Part shown: positions 7,362 to 15,087 of the stretch, in pieces
Layout of the letters: each line of letters starts with the position of its first letter
How positions within the stretch are numbered: position 1 is the stretch's first letter
Virus record (IMG/VR): IMGVR_UViG_3300027917_000130
Location: 1-30,090 of that record
Source of the DNA: a virus
Length of the DNA stretch: 30,090 bases
Strand: one strand, 5' to 3'
Made by a program: the position numbers and the translations under genes
The notes under the pieces: generated by a model
Seen by the model: the letters and a program-made list of their open reading frames with translations, nothing else
Databases searched by the model: none
What the model was told of the DNA's origin: nothing

Positions 7362-8369
7362 ATGCAGAAACTAATCTTTAATTCCCTACCTGTAGTTGAT
7401 ACACGAATACAAGCATTAGCATTATCAATAGGTACTTATTTTCTATTTACCGAAGATGCTTGGCAACAAAACAATCCCGATATTCAAAGGATAACATATT
7501 GGCAGAGAATACCTAGACATAAAACTGGTGGGCCTTATCCTTTGCCTAGTAATCCAGCAAAGAATACAACACAAGAAGCTCAACCAGTTTCGGCTGGTGG
7601 GCCTTTCCCTCCTAACTGCCCTGGATACACAGAGATATATTTTCCAGAAGATGGAGTTATAAAAGGTCAAGGTGGGATAGGATATGTAAAAATTTATGAC
7701 TTCTTTGAAAATGAGCCATCTTCAATTTCTAGTTCAAGTTTAAGTTCCAGTTCTAGTAGCTCTCTAAGTTCAAGCTCAAGTTCAAGCTCAAGTTCTCTTT
7801 CAAGTTCCTCTAGTTCAAGCAGTTCAAGCTCAAGTTTAAGTTCTAGTAGCTCAAGTTCAAGCTCAAGCAGTTCTCTTTCAACCTCAAGCAGTTCCTCTTC
7901 ATCGTCAAGCAGTTCAAGTTCTAGCTCAAGCTCAAGCAGTTCTCTTTCTACAAGTTCTAGCTCAAGCTCTTCATCTGCAATTTCATTTACTGATAGGACA
8001 AGTAATACTTATTGGGCAAATGATGTTGGAGGGCCATGTACTACAACTTGGAACGCTAGTGCTGGTGCGTGGGATAGTTGTTTGTATGCCGCTGCTGGAT
8101 GGTATTGGTGCTATTTACAGGATGTAGGTGTATGGACAAATTCATATAGACCTTCTTACATGAAAATAACATGGACTGGAAATGCAACATTGAGAGCAAT
8201 TGTTTTAAAGGATTCAACAAATGCTATAATTGCAGGAAATACTGGTGGTGGTTTTACTTCACCAACAATATTACCTATTAGCTTTGGTGCTAATGATATA
8301 GCTCATTTAGAGTTAGATACAGGATCAGGACAATCATCATTTTCTGTAACAGGAATTGAATTCGCCTAA
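7362..8369 (+). CDS. Polyserine-linker surface protein, possible capsid decoration
   Basis: A 335-residue protein in three parts. Residues 1-118 form a compact, Pro- and Gly-containing N-terminal domain (GPYPLPSNP, GGPFPPNCPGY). Residues about 119-206 are nearly pure serine with regularly spaced Leu, Ile or Thr. Residues about 207-335 look like a beta-sandwich (WYWCYLQDVGVW, MKITWTGNATLRAIVL), as in carbohydrate-binding or fibre-tip domains. No signal peptide or membrane segment is present. With its own late promoter and its place next to the capsid gene, a head-decoration or fibre role (Hoc-like in concept, not in sequence) is likely, with serine as a flexible spacer. The family is not recognised. 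Confidence 0.75.
   Translation: MQKLIFNSLPVVDTRIQALALSIGTYFLFTEDAWQQNNPDIQRITYWQRIPRHKTGGPYPLPSNPAKNTTQEAQPVSAGGPFPPNCPGYTEIYFPEDGVIKGQGGIGYVKIYDFFENEPSSISSSSLSSSSSSSLSSSSSSSSSSLSSSSSSSSSSSSLSSSSSSSSSSSSLSTSSSSSSSSSSSSSSSSSSSSLSTSSSSSSSSAISFTDRTSNTYWANDVGGPCTTTWNASAGAWDSCLYAAAGWYWCYLQDVGVWTNSYRPSYMKITWTGNATLRAIVLKDSTNAIIAGNTGGGFTSPTILPISFGANDIAHLELDTGSGQSSFSVTGIEFA
7717..7979 (+). repeat. Polyserine-coding low-complexity tract
   Basis: About 85 codons, nearly all Ser. TCN and AGY codons alternate often (TCAAGT, TCAAGC, TCTAGT), so the DNA is a degenerate hexamer array. CTT, CTA or TTA (Leu) interrupts at intervals of about 7 to 20 codons. Confidence 0.9.
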
Positions 8370-8374
8370 AAAAA

Positions 8375-8402
8375 GAGGGATTCTCTAGGGAATCCCTCCT
8401 TT
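8375..8402 (+). terminator. Hairpin terminator after polyserine gene
   Basis: GAGGGATTC (8375-8383) pairs perfectly with GAATCCCTC (8390-8398) around a 6-base loop, flanked by A-rich sequence on the left and CTTTCC on the right. Since genes converge here it may work from both sides, although the U-tract on the plus side is short. Confidence 0.7.
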
Positions 8403-8410
8403 CCATTGTC

Positions 8411-8458
8411 TCCACTTTTGAGTCAAATGTGGAGTTAATTGACTCAGTTATTGAGTCA
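8411..8458. promoter_or_regulatory. Two adjacent inverted repeats with repeated GAGTCA core
   Basis: TCCAC-TTT pairs with AAA-GTGGA across 8411-8433. TGACTCA (8440-8446) pairs perfectly with TGAGTCA (8452-8458) around GTTAT. The core GAGTCA or its complement appears three times in 40 bases. The second repeat overlaps the last codons of the minus-strand gene at 8456. This may be a 3' transcript-end structure for the minus operon or a protein-binding site. Confidence 0.45.
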
Positions 8459-8857
8459 TTTATTTTTCAATAATCTTGGATCTGTACTAACAAATCCTTT
8501 TACTACATCTTTATCGTCTGGATCTATCAAAGTAGCCATAGCATACATTTCATTAAGAGATAAAATCTTTCGTGGACTATGACAATTACACTCCGTTATT
8601 CTGTTTTGTCCAGACAGTCTTAATTCAAAAAGAGCACACTTAGCAAATACCTTATCATGTCCAGCGAATTCAGACCTACAGTAATGTAGTTCTTTGCAGT
8701 TATGACATATCCCTACAGCATCTTTAAGAAATTGCTGATCATGGGAATCTATATAAGCTTCATAAGAATCCATTCCCAAGCTGGATGACTTTGCTTCTAA
8801 TTCCTCTTCTATGTTTCTTCTATCATTTGATTCTAGATCTGATAATTTTCTTCCCAT
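8456..8857 (-). CDS. Cys-rich zinc-finger-like hypothetical protein
   Basis: A 133-residue protein read leftward. The middle holds probable metal ligands in a spaced pattern: CHNC, HYC, KC and CNCH, roughly residues 51-94. The N terminus is charged and helical (RRNIEEELEAK); the C terminus after the cysteines is helical (LSLNEMYAMATLI). It is the second gene of a minus-strand pair, 3 bases after the deaminase stop, with GAGG of its ribosome site inside the deaminase end. A DNA- or RNA-binding or regulatory role is possible. The family is not recognised. Confidence 0.65.
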   Translation of the reverse strand: MGRKLSDLESNDRRNIEEELEAKSSSLGMDSYEAYIDSHDQQFLKDAVGICHNCKELHYCRSEFAGHDKVFAKCALFELRLSGQNRITECNCHSPRKILSLNEMYAMATLIDPDDKDVVKGFVSTDPRLLKNK

Positions 8858-8860
8858 ATT

Positions 8861-9499
8861 TTAATCCTCAATGAAGTCAAATTTTCTAATAGCTAAACCA
8901 CTCTCCTCAAGCTGATATTTACAGGATCTATCAAAATCATAAAAAGCAATATCGGTACAAACGATTTCTGTAATGCCAGCATTTTTGATTTCGATTAGAC
9001 AAGGAGTACAAGGCACTCCGCATGTCATATAGATAGAGCATCCCTCCAGCGGTGGCATACCTTTTCTTGCGGCATTGACAATAGCGTTCCTTTCGGCATG
9101 ACCAGCCACACACCACTCCAGACATTGACCAGATTTACATCCCATTTCCTTAACGTAGCGTGGACATTTACCATAGAATTCTTCCCTGTATCTTGGAGAA
9201 GATAGAGTTAGAGTAGTGATAACCTTATCGCTTCTACCTCTTTCCGTTACTCTTCTATTGTATTCCTTACGTATTTCTGGATCTACTAACCAGCGTCCAT
9301 CACACCTTCTAACATCTCTGGATGGGCCATTGTAGCCAGTTGAGATGATTGTATGACCGCTAGCTATTACTGCTCCTATCTTACGTGATAGGCATTTAGA
9401 GTTACTTGCTACCGTTACAGCAATTCTATAAAAGTACTCATCCCATGATTCAGGATTTTCTGCATCTACCGTGTAGTGATTAATAACATCTTTTTTCAT
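8861..9499 (-). CDS. dCMP deaminase
   Basis: It converts dCMP to dUMP, feeding dTMP synthesis for phage DNA. The product is 212 residues. The zinc-dependent deaminase signature is intact: H134-A-E136 and P-C164-T-P-C167. STGYNGPSR (53-61) is also typical. An insert between about 61 and 130 has C66, C112, C121, C126 and C130, which may bind a second zinc as in T4 deoxycytidylate deaminase. I chose the ATG at 9499 because GGAGG precedes it and a promoter lies upstream; a longer reading of 263 residues would run through that promoter. It is the first gene of the only nucleotide-metabolism operon in this window. Confidence 0.88.
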   Translation of the reverse strand: MKKDVINHYTVDAENPESWDEYFYRIAVTVASNSKCLSRKIGAVIASGHTIISTGYNGPSRDVRRCDGRWLVDPEIRKEYNRRVTERGRSDKVITTLTLSSPRYREEFYGKCPRYVKEMGCKSGQCLEWCVAGHAERNAIVNAARKGMPPLEGCSIYMTCGVPCTPCLIEIKNAGITEIVCTDIAFYDFDRSCKYQLEESGLAIRKFDFIED

Positions 9500-9530
9500 A
9501 TTGACAAACCTCCGTATTTCTGATATGACC

Positions 9531-9558
9531 ATTATAACAGAATTCACCAAATTGTAAA
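9531..9558 (-). promoter_or_regulatory. Sigma70-type promoter for the deaminase operon
   Basis: On the minus strand TTTACA (9553-9558) and TATAAT (9531-9536) are separated by 16 bases. The start codon at 9499 follows about 30 bases downstream of the -10, with GGAGG between. It is an early/middle type of promoter, distinct from the late octamer. Confidence 0.7.
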
Positions 9559-9573
9559 CATTAAATTTTTTCC

Positions 9574-9602
9574 TTGACATTTTCTTGTTACTGTGATAAA
9601 TA
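9574..9602 (+). promoter_or_regulatory. Promoter for small terminase and PrkA cassette (hybrid type)
   Basis: TTGACA (9574-9579) is followed after 17 bases by TAAATA (9597-9602). The same place reads GATAAATA (9595-9602), one base from the late octamer. It may therefore be active both early (host sigma factor) and late. It is divergent from the deaminase promoter and 27 bases before the ATG at 9629. Confidence 0.6.
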
Positions 9603-9628
9603 TCTATAAAAGCTGGAGGTTTGTTTCT

Positions 9629-10159
9629 ATGGAAAAAGAAAAGAAAGAACAAGAACTGGATCTGAATATGTTGGATGAGGTATTCGGATTGAATTATAAT
9701 GATTTGCCAGAAGGAAGAGAAGTAAAAGAAAATGAGATGGAAGAGATAGAAGTCAATTATGATGATCCTGTAGACATCTTAAAAGCCAATATCAAAAAAG
9801 CTAACCTTATATTAGACAGAATCAATGAGGAAATCGGCAAAGGAAATTTTACAGCACGAATGGTTGAGGTAGCTGGCAATATTATAAATGGTATAACTGC
9901 CGCTAGCAAGGAGATAATCACCAAAGAAAATTACTCTGGTTATTTGGAAGTCCGAAAAGAATTAAATGATCTAAAAGAAAGAGAAGTCATCCTTAAAGAA
10001 AAAGCTGGAATCAGAGGAGGACACATAACCAATCAACAAAATATCATAGTAAGCAGTAGAGAAGATCTTTTGAAGCTTATGGAAAATAGAGAAAAACCTA
10101 AAAAGATTGAAGGTAAAGTAGTAAAACAGATACCACAAAAAACAGATGAAAGGAACTAA
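9629..10159 (+). CDS. 16: Small terminase subunit (T4 gp16-like)
   Basis: The DNA-recognition ring that regulates packaging by gp17. At 176 residues it compares with T4 gp16 at 164. The arrangement fits: an acidic N terminus (LDLNMLDEVFGL), a long central coiled coil (about 52-125, DILKANIKKANLILDRI) and a C-terminal NQQNIIVSSREDLLKLM, which parallels NIQNATVFMGSPTELM in T4 gp16. I start at 9629 because of GGAGG and the promoter; a 12-residue upstream extension would begin inside the promoter. Unusually, it is more than 9 kb from the large subunit and heads the PrkA cassette. Confidence 0.75.
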   Translation: MEKEKKEQELDLNMLDEVFGLNYNDLPEGREVKENEMEEIEVNYDDPVDILKANIKKANLILDRINEEIGKGNFTARMVEVAGNIINGITAASKEIITKENYSGYLEVRKELNDLKEREVILKEKAGIRGGHITNQQNIIVSSREDLLKLMENREKPKKIEGKVVKQIPQKTDERN

Positions 10160-10161
10160 TT

Positions 10162-12165
10162 ATGGAAACATTAAATGGTGACAACAAAGATTTTAGAGAC
10201 ATTATTCTGGAGCAACAAAAAGACGCTCCTCCTGCCAAGTGGTCGGGGTCTTTGCTTGACTACATGAAAGAGGTAGAGAAGAATCCAGAGATAGCAAATC
10301 TTTCTCCTGCCAGAATCTACAACATGATTATGAGACATGGAACACGTCCAGTAGACGAATCCATTAAAACAAAGGGCTACGAAGATCTAGTCTGGTATAA
10401 ATTCTTTGACGGTAAGATATTTGGAAACCGTACAGCGGAAGCAATCCATGACATTATGAAATTCCTTAAAGCTTCTGCGAAGAGAACAGAGACAGGCAAA
10501 AGAATCCTCATGCTTGTAGGCCCAGTCGCTTCTGCCAAGTCAACTATTTCCGCTCTTATTAAAAAAGGTCTGGAGATAGATGAGACTCCTAAGTATGCCA
10601 TTACAGGATGCCCTTTACATGAAGAGCCATTACATGCTATTCCAGAAGCAAATAGACCTACATGGGAAGAGAAGTTAGGAGTCAAGATTGAAGGTGATCT
10701 ATGTCCAGTCTGTCAGTTAAGGATAGACCAAGAGTTTACCAATGAGGACGGAACGGTTAGGTGGCATGAGATTCCTGTAGAACTAGTCAAAATTTCAGAG
10801 CAGAGAAGATCTTGTATCGGAACCTTCATTCCTTCTGATCCTAAGAGCCAAGATATTTCAGAGCTTATCGGAAGTGTCAACATGGGTAAGGTAGCAATGT
10901 ACGGTGAATCAGATCCAAGAGGATACACTTTTGACGGTGAGCTACAGGTTGCCAATGGTGGGATTATAGAATACATTGAGATCTTAAAAGCAGACATTAA
11001 ATTTCACCATGTTCTTTTAACTGCCGCTCAAGAGCAAAAGATTAAAGCTCCTAGATTTCCTCAAATGTATATTGATACATTAATTCTATCTCATACGAAC
11101 TTTACGGAATTTCACAAGTTCCGAAACAATAAAGAAAATGAAGCACTACATGATAGAATGTTTGTCATCAAAGTTCCTTGGAATGATAGAGTCAAAGATG
11201 AAGTAGAGATTTACAAGAAGATAATCGCTGAATCAGCATTTACAGGAGTGCATATATCTCCTCAAGCGTTGGAAGTTGCCGCTCAATTTGCAGTACTTTC
11301 CAGATACCATGATTCGGAGAAGATAAATCTAATCAAAAAAATGAAGCTTTACAATGGTGAATATCTAGAAGAGTTTGCCAAAGGTAAAGATTACGATATC
11401 CGAAAGCTCCGAGAAGAAGGAAAAGACCATGAAGAATGTTTAAGTGGGATTTCTCCAAGATTCATTATGAACGCTTTGAATATCATCTTAGGAGTAAAGG
11501 AAAATCTGGATACAGGGAATCCAGAATATTGCGGTTGTATTACTGCATTAGATATGATTCGTGAAATTCGCAATACCTTTGAACATCATATTGGACATGA
11601 GGAGAAGGAGAGAAAAAGATTTGAAGAGCTTCTCATTGCTGATAAAGACTCTATTTTAGCGGAGTACAAAGAATTTGCGAAAAGAGAAGTCAGTAAAGCA
11701 TTTGTTCATGCCTATGATGACCAAGCAGATGAACTATTTGCTAGGTATATGATCAATGTTTCCGCTGATTGCAAAAACGAAACAGTTCTTGATAAGATAA
11801 CTGGGGAGTACAAAGAACCAGACGAAGATATTATGAGAGCAATCGAAGAGCAGATTGGTATCCCTCAAGAATCCAAGAAGATTTTCCGAAACGGAATTTT
11901 CGTTTACGAAGCAGATGCTTTAAAACAGGGTAAACATTTCACTTGGAAAACTTATCCACCTTTGAAGGATGCAATAGAGAAAAAACTTATGAGTGATCTT
12001 AAAAATGTTGTTACGCTTTCTATTGCAGACAGTACAGTTACCAATCCGAAAGCAGAGAAGAGAAGAGAAGCCGCTATGCAGACTTTACTTGAAAAGGGTT
12101 ACTGTAAGAATTGTGCCAAACACCTTCTGTCTTTTGTAGGAGAACTGCTACGTAGGGAGAACTAA
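10162..12165 (+). CDS. prkA: PrkA-family serine kinase/AAA ATPase (YeaG-like)
   Basis: PrkA (Bacillus) and YeaG (E. coli) are AAA-type ATPases with a kinase-like C-terminal region, linked to sporulation and nitrogen-starvation responses. At 667 residues it is near the usual 630-645. The P-loop is GPVASAKST (120-128; usually GPVGGGKS), preceded by GKRILMLV. Other family marks are GCPLHEEPLH (149-158), CPVC (181-184), SDPKSQDISELIGS (225-238) and NGGIIEYIEILK (265-276). It lies 2 bases after gp16 and directly before the YhbH-like gene, so the bacterial pair is kept. Whether the altered P-loop is active cannot be told from the sequence. Confidence 0.92.
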   Translation: METLNGDNKDFRDIILEQQKDAPPAKWSGSLLDYMKEVEKNPEIANLSPARIYNMIMRHGTRPVDESIKTKGYEDLVWYKFFDGKIFGNRTAEAIHDIMKFLKASAKRTETGKRILMLVGPVASAKSTISALIKKGLEIDETPKYAITGCPLHEEPLHAIPEANRPTWEEKLGVKIEGDLCPVCQLRIDQEFTNEDGTVRWHEIPVELVKISEQRRSCIGTFIPSDPKSQDISELIGSVNMGKVAMYGESDPRGYTFDGELQVANGGIIEYIEILKADIKFHHVLLTAAQEQKIKAPRFPQMYIDTLILSHTNFTEFHKFRNNKENEALHDRMFVIKVPWNDRVKDEVEIYKKIIAESAFTGVHISPQALEVAAQFAVLSRYHDSEKINLIKKMKLYNGEYLEEFAKGKDYDIRKLREEGKDHEECLSGISPRFIMNALNIILGVKENLDTGNPEYCGCITALDMIREIRNTFEHHIGHEEKERKRFEELLIADKDSILAEYKEFAKREVSKAFVHAYDDQADELFARYMINVSADCKNETVLDKITGEYKEPDEDIMRAIEEQIGIPQESKKIFRNGIFVYEADALKQGKHFTWKTYPPLKDAIEKKLMSDLKNVVTLSIADSTVTNPKAEKRREAAMQTLLEKGYCKNCAKHLLSFVGELLRREN

Positions 12166-12166
12166 A

Positions 12167-13465
12167 ATGACAATCGTATATCACGATGATTGGAAAATAG
12201 ATAAAGGCATTAAAGATGCCGCTAGACATAGAAAGAAAGTAGACAAGGCAATCAGGGAGAATATTCAGAATGTCATTGGAGAAGAGTCTATTATCACTAG
12301 ACCAGATGGTAAGAAAACCGTAAGAGTGCCGATTAAAGGACTAAGAGACTACAAGTTTATTTACGGTAAAGGTGGATCGGCTGGTGTCGGTCAAGGTGAT
12401 AAGAAAGCTGGTGACGTTCTGGATGAACGTCATAGTAGTAGTGGCAAAGGTGGTGCTGGTAGCAATAAAGGAATTGACTTCATAGAGACAGAAGTTGATA
12501 TTGATTATCTTCTTGAGATCATGTTTGAAGATCTTGGATTGCCACATTTAGAAGAGAAAGACAAAGCAAGTACAATAGTACATAAGGGATGGAAGACAGA
12601 TTCCATTTCTAAAATTGGCCCTCTCTCCAGAATCCACAAAAAGAAAACTATGTTGGAAGCAATTAAACGAAACGCTATTTATACTGGAGAAATAAGAGAG
12701 CAAACTGGTTGTGATAATGACTCCGCATGTAGAGCATTAAAGCAAGCTAAAGGTGATCTTCTTGAAGCTATCAATATAATTAACGAAGGAAGATTAAATG
12801 GAGATAAAGAATCCTCTATCATTATAGATGATATTGATCTAAGATTTAAAACCATAGATGAGGATATAGAAATTTGCTCTAATGCTGTGGTGATCGCAAA
12901 GATGGACGTATCTGCTTCTATGGATGTCAAGAAGAAATATCTTGTTAGAAGTCTTCTTTTTTGGTTAGTCGAATTCCTAAGAAGTAAATATGAGCAAGTA
13001 CATATCAGATTTATTCAACATGCAGAATCCGCTATAGAAGTGGATGAAGATACCTTCTTTAATAGAGGTACTACTGGTGGTACTTACTGTCATACAGCCA
13101 TTGACAAGGCTATAGAAATGATAGATGCTGAATATCCATTGGACGAATGGAATATTTATAGTGTTTACTGCTCCGATGGAGAAGATTTTAGAGAAGACAT
13201 GACTGTATCCAGTATTGAGGATCTTCTTGAAAAAGTCAATATGTTTAGCTATATCGAAGTGAAACCTACTGGTGACTATTCTAATTTAATGCCAGCAATG
13301 AAGAAGAAATGGAAATTTGAAGAACGTAAAATTGAGAACCAAGGAAACTTTTGGATAAATGAGGAGAAAAGATATTACATGTCAGTAATACGTGACAAGA
13401 AACATGTAAGACTTGCTCTACAACATATGCTAAGATTAAAGAAAGAGAAAAGAGGAAAGATATGA
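12167..13465 (+). CDS. yhbH: YhbH/YeaH family protein (DUF444) with UBA-like insert
   Basis: The usual partner of PrkA; it carries a von Willebrand A-like domain. At 432 residues it has the N-terminal YhbH region (GGSAGVGQGDKKAGDV about 69-84, LEIMFEDLGLP about 116-126, GPLSRIHKKKTM about 151-162), DLRFKTI (224-230) and the metal-binding motif DVSASMD (247-253) with TTGGTYC and CSDGED. Between about 172 and 209 is a segment (REQTGCDNDSACRALKQAKG) that looks like the UBA/TS-N domain of elongation factor Ts; I do not expect it in ordinary members. It starts 1 base after PrkA and overlaps SpoVR by 4 bases. Confidence 0.9.
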   Translation: MTIVYHDDWKIDKGIKDAARHRKKVDKAIRENIQNVIGEESIITRPDGKKTVRVPIKGLRDYKFIYGKGGSAGVGQGDKKAGDVLDERHSSSGKGGAGSNKGIDFIETEVDIDYLLEIMFEDLGLPHLEEKDKASTIVHKGWKTDSISKIGPLSRIHKKKTMLEAIKRNAIYTGEIREQTGCDNDSACRALKQAKGDLLEAINIINEGRLNGDKESSIIIDDIDLRFKTIDEDIEICSNAVVIAKMDVSASMDVKKKYLVRSLLFWLVEFLRSKYEQVHIRFIQHAESAIEVDEDTFFNRGTTGGTYCHTAIDKAIEMIDAEYPLDEWNIYSVYCSDGEDFREDMTVSSIEDLLEKVNMFSYIEVKPTGDYSNLMPAMKKKWKFEERKIENQGNFWINEEKRYYMSVIRDKKHVRLALQHMLRLKKEKRGKI

Positions 13466-14964
13466 ATTCAAAAGAACTCAAACGTCTAATAAAAATTGAA
13501 GATAGAATTTATGAGATTGCTAGAGAAGAAGGTCTTGAGTTTATACCTATAGAATTTGATATTGTTCCTGAAAACAAAATGCTTGAGATTATGGCATATG
13601 GTATGCCAGGGCAAATCTCCAATTGGAAGTTTGGAAGAGACTACGAAAGGCTAAGAACCATTTATGAACACTCCGTAGGTAGTCTTCCGCTGGAAGTAGT
13701 TATTACTACAAATCCTGCCAGATCCTATCTAATGAAAAACAATACCTTTGCCGTTCAAGTTTTAACTGTAGCTCATGTGGTGGGTCACGTTACTTTCTCC
13801 ACAATGAACAAATACCATGAAGAACTAGACAAGGATCTTGTTTCTAAATTGATCGCTGGTGGTAGAAGGTTTGATGACTATGAAAGAAAATACGGCATAG
13901 ACATAATTGAGAAAACAGTTGATGCTGGACACGCTATACACTTACACTCTTCTCCGTTTGAATCCAATGAGACAGAAGAAGAAAAAAGAGAAAGAATATT
14001 TAAACAGAAAAAACAAAAAGCACATGAAAGAACTCCTACTGAATTCGATGATCTATTTGAAACATCTAATAAGGAATTAGAAAAGGCAGAAATAGAAAGA
14101 GATCTTTACAATCATAATCTTTGGATGAAGTTGAAAAACCAGATTCCAGTAGAGCCTACAGAAGATCTACTCCGTTTTATTATAGACAACTCCAGAGTTC
14201 TATCAGACTGGCAAAAAGACATCCTTGAAATTTTGCGTCAGCAAGGAAGATATTTCTGGCCCCATGTCAAAACAAAATATATGAATGAGGGTTTTGCAAC
14301 ATATTGGCATGAGAATATAATGAGGAAACTCTTCAATGAAAATCTCTTGACTCCAGAAGAACATGCCGAATACAATTATACTAATTCATTCGTTAAAGCT
14401 AAGAATCCATTTTCCATGAATCCTTATCTGATAGGAAGTGAGATATGGTATGATATTGTTAAACGATGGGATAGAGGAATGTACGGAGATGCATACGAAG
14501 AAGAAACTGATATGGAAGCAAAGCTAAATTGGAATACTGGAGAAATGAATGGAAAAGAAAAAATGCTTGAAGCTCTAAGGACTCATAGCGATTGGTTCTT
14601 CATGCAGAATTTCCTAACTGATGAACTTGTAAGAGAGCTTGAACTTTACCTCTATGTAAAGCAAAAAGATTTCTACTCTGAAAAAATAGTAGTAGCGGAT
14701 AAGACAAAAGAAGAAGTCAGAAATCTTATTATCAAGAGCTTTGCACATTCAGGAATTCCTAAGATCCTTGTCAATGATGGAAGAAGAGAATTGCATCTTG
14801 AGCATAGACATGTTGGAATGGATCTTGATCAAGAATACACACAAAAAACTCTGGATCACATAGCCTACCTTTGGGGAGACACCGTTCATTTGAGCACGAA
14901 ATTTAACAAGGCAAACAAGGTGTATAAAGCCGATTCTCCCTATAAAATAGAAAAAGACGAATAA
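13462..14964 (+). CDS. spoVR: SpoVR family protein (YcgB-like)
   Basis: SpoVR is needed for spore cortex formation in Bacillus; the E. coli homologue YcgB is a stress-linked protein of unknown biochemistry. At 500 residues it is full length. Family marks are MPGQISNWKFGRDYE (48-62), AHVVGHVTF (104-112; usually AHVYGHSDF), YFWPH (264-268) and MNEGFATYWH (274-283). A charged stretch at about 170-215 is variable. The start overlaps the DUF444 stop, so all three genes form one translational unit. It is the last gene before a tandem promoter region. Confidence 0.92.
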   Translation: MNSKELKRLIKIEDRIYEIAREEGLEFIPIEFDIVPENKMLEIMAYGMPGQISNWKFGRDYERLRTIYEHSVGSLPLEVVITTNPARSYLMKNNTFAVQVLTVAHVVGHVTFSTMNKYHEELDKDLVSKLIAGGRRFDDYERKYGIDIIEKTVDAGHAIHLHSSPFESNETEEEKRERIFKQKKQKAHERTPTEFDDLFETSNKELEKAEIERDLYNHNLWMKLKNQIPVEPTEDLLRFIIDNSRVLSDWQKDILEILRQQGRYFWPHVKTKYMNEGFATYWHENIMRKLFNENLLTPEEHAEYNYTNSFVKAKNPFSMNPYLIGSEIWYDIVKRWDRGMYGDAYEEETDMEAKLNWNTGEMNGKEKMLEALRTHSDWFFMQNFLTDELVRELELYLYVKQKDFYSEKIVVADKTKEEVRNLIIKSFAHSGIPKILVNDGRRELHLEHRHVGMDLDQEYTQKTLDHIAYLWGDTVHLSTKFNKANKVYKADSPYKIEKDE

Positions 14965-14993
14965 AATCAATAAGTTACAAAGCAAAAAAAAAC

Positions 14994-15022
14994 TTGACAT
15001 TCTATCTAAAATAAGGTAGAAT
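14994..15022 (+). promoter_or_regulatory. Strong sigma70-type promoter, first of a tandem pair
   Basis: TTGACA (14994-14999), a 17-base spacer and TAGAAT (15017-15022). The spacer ends CTAAAATAAGG, almost the same as in the second promoter. It drives the accessory operon. Confidence 0.8.
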
Positions 15023-15057
15023 GTAAAGTATATCGGCAAAGGTAGATTTTTAATATC

Positions 15058-15086
15058 TTGACATTTCAACCAAAATAGGGTATGAT
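15058..15086 (+). promoter_or_regulatory. Strong sigma70-type promoter, second of a tandem pair
   Basis: TTGACA (15058-15063), a 17-base spacer and TATGAT (15081-15086). The spacer ends CCAAAATAGGG, like the first copy. Its expected start point falls at or just after the ATG at 15088, so that short gene would be read only from the upstream promoter. Confidence 0.75.
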
Positions 15087-15087
15087 C

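Noticed and set aside
9500-9652. Longer N terminus for the dCMP deaminase (51 extra residues)
   Set aside because: It would run through the promoter and the divergent start region; GGAGG and the family's usual start favour 9499.
10377-11573. Minus-strand open frames inside the PrkA-like gene
   Set aside because: They have no ribosome sites or recognisable motifs and are shadows of the 667-residue gene.
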